DNA of 10,420 nucleotides from Solirubrobacterales bacterium (lineage in GTDB: Bacteria > Actinomycetota > Thermoleophilia > Solirubrobacterales > Solirubrobacteraceae). Every line of letters starts with the position of its first letter. Within the stretch, counting starts at the first letter, position 1. Where the stretch lies: NCBI GenBank assembly GCA_025964075.1, contig JAOPZQ010000209.1, forward strand, positions 1 through 10,420. The letters are read 5' to 3'. The position numbers were made by a program, and so were the translations under genes. Below are positions 5,792 to 10,420 of this stretch, piece by piece. Under the pieces are notes generated by a model that did not search any database, was not told where the DNA came from, and worked only from the letters and a program-made list of their open reading frames with translations.

Positions 5792-7717
5792 GTGCACGCC
5801 GAAGCGGAGGCGCACCTGCGGGAGGCGGTCGCGATCGCCAACATCCCGACGCTGCTGCCCGTCCTCGTGCAGCTCACCGGGGAGACCCGGTGGCTCGAGG
5901 GCGCCTACCGGCCCGAGCGCAACCGCGGCCTCGACGACAACACGACCGGCGGCCTGCCGGAGGAGGTCCAGGAGGAGATCCGCGCGGCGGCGCTCGCGGC
6001 GCTCGTCGCGTGGCGGGACGGGAAGCCGCCCGCGATGCCCGAGCCGCCCCCGGAGCTCCTCGTGCGGATGCTCGGGGTGGCGATGGGCGAGGAGGTGCCG
6101 CCCGAGTACGGCCCGATGATCGACGCCGAGCTGCGGCACGCCGGGATCGCGCCCGACGAGCCCGAGCCCCGGGTGCCGGTGCCGCGGGGCTTCAGCGTCC
6201 TCGTCATCGGGGCGGGCGTCTCGGGCATCGCGGCGGCGATCCGGCTGCAGGACGCCGGCATCCCGTACACGGTGCTCGAGCGCAACGACCGGGTCGGCGG
6301 GACGTGGCTCGAGAACCGCTATCCCGGCGCCGGCGTCGACACGCCAAGCGCGCTGTACTCGTTCTCGTTCGCGCGCCACGACTGGTCGAAGTACTTCGCG
6401 CTCCGCGACGAGCTCCACGGCTACCTCGAGGGGGTGGCGGCGGACCACGACGTCACGCCGAACATCCACTTCGAGACCGAGGTGGTCTCCGCGATCTACG
6501 ACGAGGACGCCCAGGGCTGGACGGTGACGGGACGCCGGGCGGACGGCTCGACGGAGACGCACAGGGCGAACGTCGTGATCAGCGCCGTCGGCGGCTTCAC
6601 CCGCCCGAAGATGCCCACGATCGCCGGGCTCGAGAGCTTCGCCGGCCCGTGCGTGCACACGGCGCGCTGGCCTGAGGACCTCGACCTCGCGGGCAAGCGC
6701 GTCGCGGTGATCGGCAACGGCGCGAGCGCGATGCAGCTCGTCCCCGCCATCGCCGAGGACGTGGAGTCGGTCACCGTGTTCCAGCGCTCGCCGCAGTGGG
6801 CGGCGCCCTTCGAGCTCTTCCACGCCGATGTGCCCGAGCCGCTCCGCTGGCTCGCGAAGACCGTGCCGCTCTACCGCGTGTGGTACCGCCTGCGCGCCGG
6901 CTGGACCTTCAACGACCGCATCCACCCCACCCTGCAGAAGGACCCGGACTGGCCCCATCCCGAGCGCGCCGTCAACGCCGTCAACGACGCGCACCGCCGG
7001 TTCTTCACCCGGTACATCGAGGCCGAGCTCGGCGACCGGCCCGACCTGATGGAGAAGGTGCTGCCCGACTACCCGCCCTACGGGAAGCGGATCCTGCTCG
7101 ACAACGGGTGGTACCGCACCCTGACCCGCGAGAACGTCCACCTCGTCACGGAGCCGATCGCCGCGGTGCGCGCGGACCGGATCGTCACGAGCTCCGGCGC
7201 CGAGCACGACATCGACGTCCTCGTCTGCGCGACCGGCTTCGACGTCGTCCGCTTCCTCGCGCCGATGGAGATCCGCGGGCGCTCGGGGCGCACCCTGCGC
7301 GAGACCTGGGACGACGACGACGCCCGCGCCTACCTGGGGCTCACCGTGCCCGACTTCCCGAACCTGTTCACGATCTACGGGCCGAACACGCAGGCCGGCC
7401 ACGGCGGGAGCCTCATCGGCACCGCGGAGGCGCAGGTCCACTACGTCCTCGACCTGATCCGCCAGATGCTCGCCCGGGGACTCGGCGCCGTCGAGTGCCG
7501 CCCCGAGGTCTACGACGACTACGGCCGGCGCGTCGACGAGGCCCACGAGAAGATGATCTGGACCCACCACGGCATGGAGACGTACTACCGCAACTCTCGG
7601 GGACGGGTCGTCGTCAACACCCCGTGGCGGGTCGTGGACTACTGGCACATGAGCCGCAGGGCCGACCTCGACGACTACCGCGTCGAGCCGGCCGTGGCGA
7701 TGGCCGAGGCGGTCTGA
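5792..7717 (+). CDS. Type I Baeyer-Villiger monooxygenase, 4-hydroxyacetophenone monooxygenase-like
   Basis: This FAD- and NADPH-dependent enzyme would insert one oxygen next to a ketone carbonyl to give an ester. The FAD-binding Rossmann loop is G140-A-G-V-S-G145. The Baeyer-Villiger fingerprint FxGxxxHxxxWP is exact at F283 to P294, with His289 and Trp293. The NADPH loop is G308-N-G-A-S-A313. YGPNTQAGHGGS near the C-terminus is typical of the class. An extension of about 130 residues precedes the FAD loop, opening HLREAVAIANIPTLLPVLVQ. This feature and the total of 641 residues match 4-hydroxyacetophenone monooxygenase (HapE, about 640) rather than cyclohexanone-type enzymes. The start is GTG 5792, 7 nt after the hyuB stop. 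No strong ribosome site is seen, so translation is probably coupled to hyuB. Aryl or other methyl ketones are likely substrates by similarity. The class is very secure; the substrate is not. Confidence 0.92.
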   Translation: MHAEAEAHLREAVAIANIPTLLPVLVQLTGETRWLEGAYRPERNRGLDDNTTGGLPEEVQEEIRAAALAALVAWRDGKPPAMPEPPPELLVRMLGVAMGEEVPPEYGPMIDAELRHAGIAPDEPEPRVPVPRGFSVLVIGAGVSGIAAAIRLQDAGIPYTVLERNDRVGGTWLENRYPGAGVDTPSALYSFSFARHDWSKYFALRDELHGYLEGVAADHDVTPNIHFETEVVSAIYDEDAQGWTVTGRRADGSTETHRANVVISAVGGFTRPKMPTIAGLESFAGPCVHTARWPEDLDLAGKRVAVIGNGASAMQLVPAIAEDVESVTVFQRSPQWAAPFELFHADVPEPLRWLAKTVPLYRVWYRLRAGWTFNDRIHPTLQKDPDWPHPERAVNAVNDAHRRFFTRYIEAELGDRPDLMEKVLPDYPPYGKRILLDNGWYRTLTRENVHLVTEPIAAVRADRIVTSSGAEHDIDVLVCATGFDVVRFLAPMEIRGRSGRTLRETWDDDDARAYLGLTVPDFPNLFTIYGPNTQAGHGGSLIGTAEAQVHYVLDLIRQMLARGLGAVECRPEVYDDYGRRVDEAHEKMIWTHHGMETYYRNSRGRVVVNTPWRVVDYWHMSRRADLDDYRVEPAVAMAEAV

Positions 7718-7726
7718 GCGGGGCCG

Positions 7727-9403
7727 ATGATCGTCACCGGCAGCGCGGGCGACCGCTACCGCTGGAAGCCCATCACGATCGCGGAGCAGCTCGAGCGCAC
7801 CGCGCGCGAGCACGGGGAGCGCGACGCGCTCGTCTTCGGGGAGGAGCGGCTGAGCTGGGCGGAGACGCGCGAGGCGTCGCGGCGCCTCGCCCGGGCGCTG
7901 ATGGCGGCCGGCGTCCGTCACGGCGACCACGTGGCGGTGTGGGTGCCCAACCGCATCGAGTGGGTGGAGCTGTGGTTCGCGGCCGCCTACATCGGCGCGG
8001 TGATCGTCCCCGTCAACACGCGCTACAAGACCGAGGAGGTCCGCTACATCCTCGCCCAGTCCGACGCGCGGCTGTTCGTGACGGTCGCCGAGTTCGTCGG
8101 GATCGACTACCTGGCCATGCTCGCCCGGCTCTGTCCGGACCTGGCCGACGGCGCGGCGCCGAACGGGGCCGACTTCCCGGAGCTGCGCCGCGTCGTCGTC
8201 ATCGGCGGCGGCCCGCCGGGCACACAGGCGTTCGCCGACTTCGCCGCCGAAGGCGCCGCGGTCACGGAGGAGGAGCTCGACGCCGCCGCCGGGGCCGTCG
8301 ACTTCGAGGACCCGACGATCATCGTCTACACCTCGGGGACGACCGGGCACCCGAAGGGCGCCGTCCACTCGCACCGCATCCTCCGCAACGAGCACTCGAT
8401 CGCCGAGCGCATGGACATCGGGCCCGAGAGTCGCGTCCTCAACCACCTGCCGTGGTTCCACGTCGGCGGCGGCTTCACCGGCATCCTGCCGCCGCTGATC
8501 GCCGGCGGCGCGATGGTGATCATGGACAGGTGGGAACCGACCGCGGCGTTCGAGCTGATCGAGCGCGAGGGCGTCACGGTCCTCAGTGGGATCCCCACGC
8601 ACTTCATCGACCTGCTGAGCCATCCGCGGCTCGGCGAGTACGACACCTCGACGCTGCGCTCCGGGTGGATCGGCGGCGCGAACAACCCGCCGGAGGTGAT
8701 CGACGGGGTGATGGAGAAGCTCGGCGTCGAGGGGCTGCTCCCCGTCTACGGCATGACCGAGACGACGTCGATCACGACGATCCCGCGGATGGACGATCCG
8801 CGTTCCGTGATCGTCGCCGGCAAGGGCGGCCCCGTGTCGGACTTCGAGGTGAAGATCGTCGACGTCGAGAGCGGCGAGGTGCTGCCGGGCGGCCGGGAGG
8901 GCGAGGTCTGCGTGCGCGGCCACCTCGTGATGCAGGGCTACTACCGCAACCCGGAGGCGACGGCCGAGGCCATCGACTCGGACGGCTGGTTCCACACCGG
9001 CGACCTCGGCGTCTTCGACGACGCCGGCTACCTCTCGATCACCGGGCGCAAGAGCGACATGTTCATCGTCGGCGGCGCGAACGCCTACCCGGCGGAGATC
9101 GAGAGCGCGCTGTGCGAGCACCCCGGCGTCAAGCAGGCCTACGTCGTCGGCGTCCCCCACCCGCGTCTCGGCGAGGTCGGCTTCGCGTTCGTCGAGCGCC
9201 GCAGCGCCGACGAGGCGAGCGAGGACGACATCACCGACTTCTGCCGGGGGCGGCTGGCCGGCTACAAGGTGCCGCGCTTCGTGGAGTTCGTGGACGGCTG
9301 GCCGCTGACCGCGACCGGGAAGATCGAGCGCTTCCGCCTCTCCGAGATGGCCCGCGAGCGGAGCGGGGCGCTCGAGGCCGACGCGGGCGCGGCGCGGTCG
9401 TGA
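7727..9403 (+). CDS. AMP-forming acyl-CoA synthetase
   Basis: This complete 558-residue ANL-superfamily ligase would activate a carboxylic acid with ATP to acyl-AMP and then to acyl-CoA. The motifs occur in order: phosphate loop Y201-TSGTTGHPKG211, A5 motif YGMTETT at 341-347 with Thr344 and Glu345, WFHTGDLG at 421-428 with the ribose-binding Asp426, hinge GRKSD at 440-444, and the catalytic lysine K532 in PLTATGKIERF. All key residues are present. The N-terminal region resembles the partial ligase at the left edge, so the two are paralogues. It starts at ATG 7727, 9 nt after the monooxygenase stop, with only a weak ribosome site, and its TGA overlaps the next GTG. In context it could activate the beta-keto acid made by a HyuAB carboxylase or an acid released after Baeyer-Villiger cleavage. 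Fatty-acid and aromatic-acid ligases look alike at this level, so the substrate is unknown. Confidence 0.92.
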   Translation: MIVTGSAGDRYRWKPITIAEQLERTAREHGERDALVFGEERLSWAETREASRRLARALMAAGVRHGDHVAVWVPNRIEWVELWFAAAYIGAVIVPVNTRYKTEEVRYILAQSDARLFVTVAEFVGIDYLAMLARLCPDLADGAAPNGADFPELRRVVVIGGGPPGTQAFADFAAEGAAVTEEELDAAAGAVDFEDPTIIVYTSGTTGHPKGAVHSHRILRNEHSIAERMDIGPESRVLNHLPWFHVGGGFTGILPPLIAGGAMVIMDRWEPTAAFELIEREGVTVLSGIPTHFIDLLSHPRLGEYDTSTLRSGWIGGANNPPEVIDGVMEKLGVEGLLPVYGMTETTSITTIPRMDDPRSVIVAGKGGPVSDFEVKIVDVESGEVLPGGREGEVCVRGHLVMQGYYRNPEATAEAIDSDGWFHTGDLGVFDDAGYLSITGRKSDMFIVGGANAYPAEIESALCEHPGVKQAYVVGVPHPRLGEVGFAFVERRSADEASEDDITDFCRGRLAGYKVPRFVEFVDGWPLTATGKIERFRLSEMARERSGALEADAGAARS

Positions 9404-10146
9404 GCGTGGTGCGGCGCTACGCCGGCGCGGAGCTCGGCGAGGCGGCCCCGGGCGTCGCGCTCCTCACGCTCTCACGGCCGCCGGTGAACGCGCTCGACGC
9501 CGAGACGTACCTCGGCGTCGCCGACGCGCTCGACGCCGCCGCGGGCGCGCCGGAGACCCGGGCGCTGGTGCTCACGGCCACGGGCGAGCGGGCGTTCAGC
9601 GCCGGCAGCGACATCGGGGCGTTCGGCGACGAGCGGGACTACGAGCGCATCTCGGTGGCGGGCCGGCGCTTCTTCGAGACCCTGGCGCGGCTGCCGGTGC
9701 CCGTCGTCGGCGCGCTGAACGCGCCGGCCGTCGGCGGCGGCGCGATGATCGCGGCCGAGTGCGACGTCCTCCTCGCCGCCCCGGACGCGTACTTCACGAT
9801 CCCCGAGCTGTCGCTCGGCGTGCCCGGCGCCGGCAGCCACGCCAAGCGCCTCGCGCCCTACTTCAAGGTCCAGCGCATGCTGCTGCTCGGCGAGCGCCTG
9901 ACCGCCGAGGAGGCGCTCGCCTTCGGGACCGTCCTGCGGATCGTCGCGCGCGACGAGCTCGTCGCCGCCGCCGTCGGCGTCGCCCAGGAGATCGCGGCGC
10001 TCGACCCGGACGCCGTGCGGGCGGCCCGGGCGATCTTCCGCGCTCCGGAATCGGACGCGGCCCTCGCCGGCTATCACGCGGAGCTCGACGCGGCGGTGCG
10101 GCTCGTGGCGGCGCGCACCGGGGCGACGAGGACGACGTCGTCGTAG
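9400..10146 (+). CDS. Enoyl-CoA hydratase/isomerase (crotonase) family protein lacking one usual catalytic Glu
   Basis: This 248-residue crotonase-fold protein has the oxyanion-hole segments FSAGSDIGAF (66-75) and NAPAVGGGAMIAAECD (107-122). Of the two glutamates of classical enoyl-CoA hydratase, the second is kept as E136 in FTIPEL, but the first (in GGGCE of the rat enzyme) is Met116. Crotonases with only one of these acids often catalyse isomerisation, hydrolysis, dehalogenation or C-C bond cleavage rather than hydration. Cleavage of a beta-ketoacyl-CoA would fit the operon but is a guess. The start is GTG 9400, inside a GTGA overlap with the ligase stop, so translation is coupled. The last 73 bp overlap the 3' end of the convergent gene at 10074-10420. 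Family assignment is firm; the reaction is uncertain. Confidence 0.88.
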   Translation: MSVVRRYAGAELGEAAPGVALLTLSRPPVNALDAETYLGVADALDAAAGAPETRALVLTATGERAFSAGSDIGAFGDERDYERISVAGRRFFETLARLPVPVVGALNAPAVGGGAMIAAECDVLLAAPDAYFTIPELSLGVPGAGSHAKRLAPYFKVQRMLLLGERLTAEEALAFGTVLRIVARDELVAAAVGVAQEIAALDPDAVRAARAIFRAPESDAALAGYHAELDAAVRLVAARTGATRTTSS

Positions 10147-10420
10147 GGCTCCTCGCCGACGCGACACACGTCGGCGTCGAGGAACGACGCGCACCCGGGG
10201 CACACGTAGTGGCGCACGACGAGCGTCTCGTCGAGCTGCGTGAGCGGGTCCAGGAACAGCGCCGGGTCGATGTCCTGGAGCAGTGTCTCCAGCCGGCCGC
10301 AGCCGCCGCGGTAGCCCTCCTCGACCGCGCCGAGGATCTCGCGGCACGTCGCGCAGCACAGGTGCGCGCGGCCGCCGACGTCGTACACCGCGACGGTCTC
10401 GAGCGCGTGGCAGAGCGGCG
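10074..10420 (-). CDS. Acetone-carboxylase gamma-like zinc protein, C-terminal part (runs off right edge)
   Basis: The minus-strand frame is open from the window edge to TGA at 10074-10076, about 114 codons. An internal GTG at 10388 is possible, but the residues before it (PLCHALETVA) look coding and continue with a Cys, so the true start is probably outside. The sequence is Cys-rich: LCH, LCCATC, GGC, then VVRHYVCPGCASFLDADVCRVGEEPYDDVVL. The C-terminal block strongly resembles the end of the acetone carboxylase gamma subunit, where a CPGC followed by a strand and a Gly-Asp/Glu-Pro-Pro-like turn forms the zinc site. That likeness is from memory. It probably belongs to a second HyuA/HyuB-type operon lying to the right and reading leftwards. 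Its tail overlaps the crotonase gene by 73 bp in antisense. Confidence 0.7.
   Translation of the reverse strand, partial: PLCHALETVAVYDVGGRAHLCCATCREILGAVEEGYRGGCGRLETLLQDIDPALFLDPLTQLDETLVVRHYVCPGCASFLDADVCRVGEEPYDDVVLVAPVRAATSRTAASSSA

Noticed and set aside
1778..5877. Two long minus-strand open frames opposite hyuA and hyuB
   Set aside because: Same low-complexity composition, and they mirror genes with clear family motifs; antisense shadows.
5693..9160. A very long open frame on the minus strand (about 1155 codons) opposite the monooxygenase and ligase genes
   Set aside because: Its translation is low-complexity (rich in Arg, Asp, Val, His, Ala) with no recognisable motif. It lies opposite two genes with intact catalytic motifs, so it reflects GC-biased codon use.
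6796..9399. Upstream extension of the crotonase frame through the monooxygenase and ligase genes
   Set aside because: Arg-rich out-of-frame translation. The crotonase domain begins just after GTG 9400, which overlaps the ligase stop in the usual coupled manner.

Overview
The window is about 70% or more GC, with strong third-position GC, tightly packed genes, GTG starts and stop/start overlaps. This fits a high-GC actinomycete, possibly a soil member of Thermoleophilia/Solirubrobacterales. That placement is an impression from composition and protein style; no marker gene is present. I see no rRNA, tRNA, CRISPR array, insertion sequence or phage gene.

Layout. (1) Positions 1-469, minus strand: N-terminal part of an AMP-forming acyl-CoA ligase that runs off the left edge. 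(2) 470-558: divergent intergenic region with a perfect ACTGTC-N6-GACAGT palindrome, a likely repressor site. (3) 559-1403, plus strand: two overlapping hot-dog (MaoC-like) genes. The first lacks the hydratase motif and the second carries it, which suggests a heteromeric enoyl-CoA hydratase. A compact hairpin follows, probably a terminator. (4) 1404-1559: leader region with several short inverted repeats and a weak promoter candidate. (5) 1560-10146, plus strand: a six-gene operon-like run. It encodes a 73-residue zinc-ribbon protein, HyuA, HyuB, a type I Baeyer-Villiger monooxygenase of the 4-hydroxyacetophenone monooxygenase type, a second acyl-CoA ligase and a crotonase-family enzyme. Gaps are 8 nt or fewer, or slightly negative, except 9 nt before the ligase. 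(6) 10074-10420, minus strand: the C-terminal part of an acetone-carboxylase gamma-like zinc protein, converging on and overlapping the crotonase gene.

How the genes may work together. HyuA/HyuB belong to the family that includes hydantoinases, 5-oxoprolinase, acetone carboxylase and acetophenone carboxylase. A neighbouring ketone-oxidising flavoenzyme, CoA ligase and crotonase, plus a gamma-like subunit next door, favour ketone catabolism over hydantoin hydrolysis. Two routes are possible. In one, ATP-dependent carboxylation of a ketone gives a beta-keto acid, which is CoA-activated and cleaved. In the other, Baeyer-Villiger oxidation of the ketone gives an ester. Finding both chemistries in one operon, with an unusual small zinc ribbon in the place of a gamma subunit, is the most interesting feature here. 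The substrate cannot be read from the sequence, and no thiolase, esterase or regulator gene lies inside the window.
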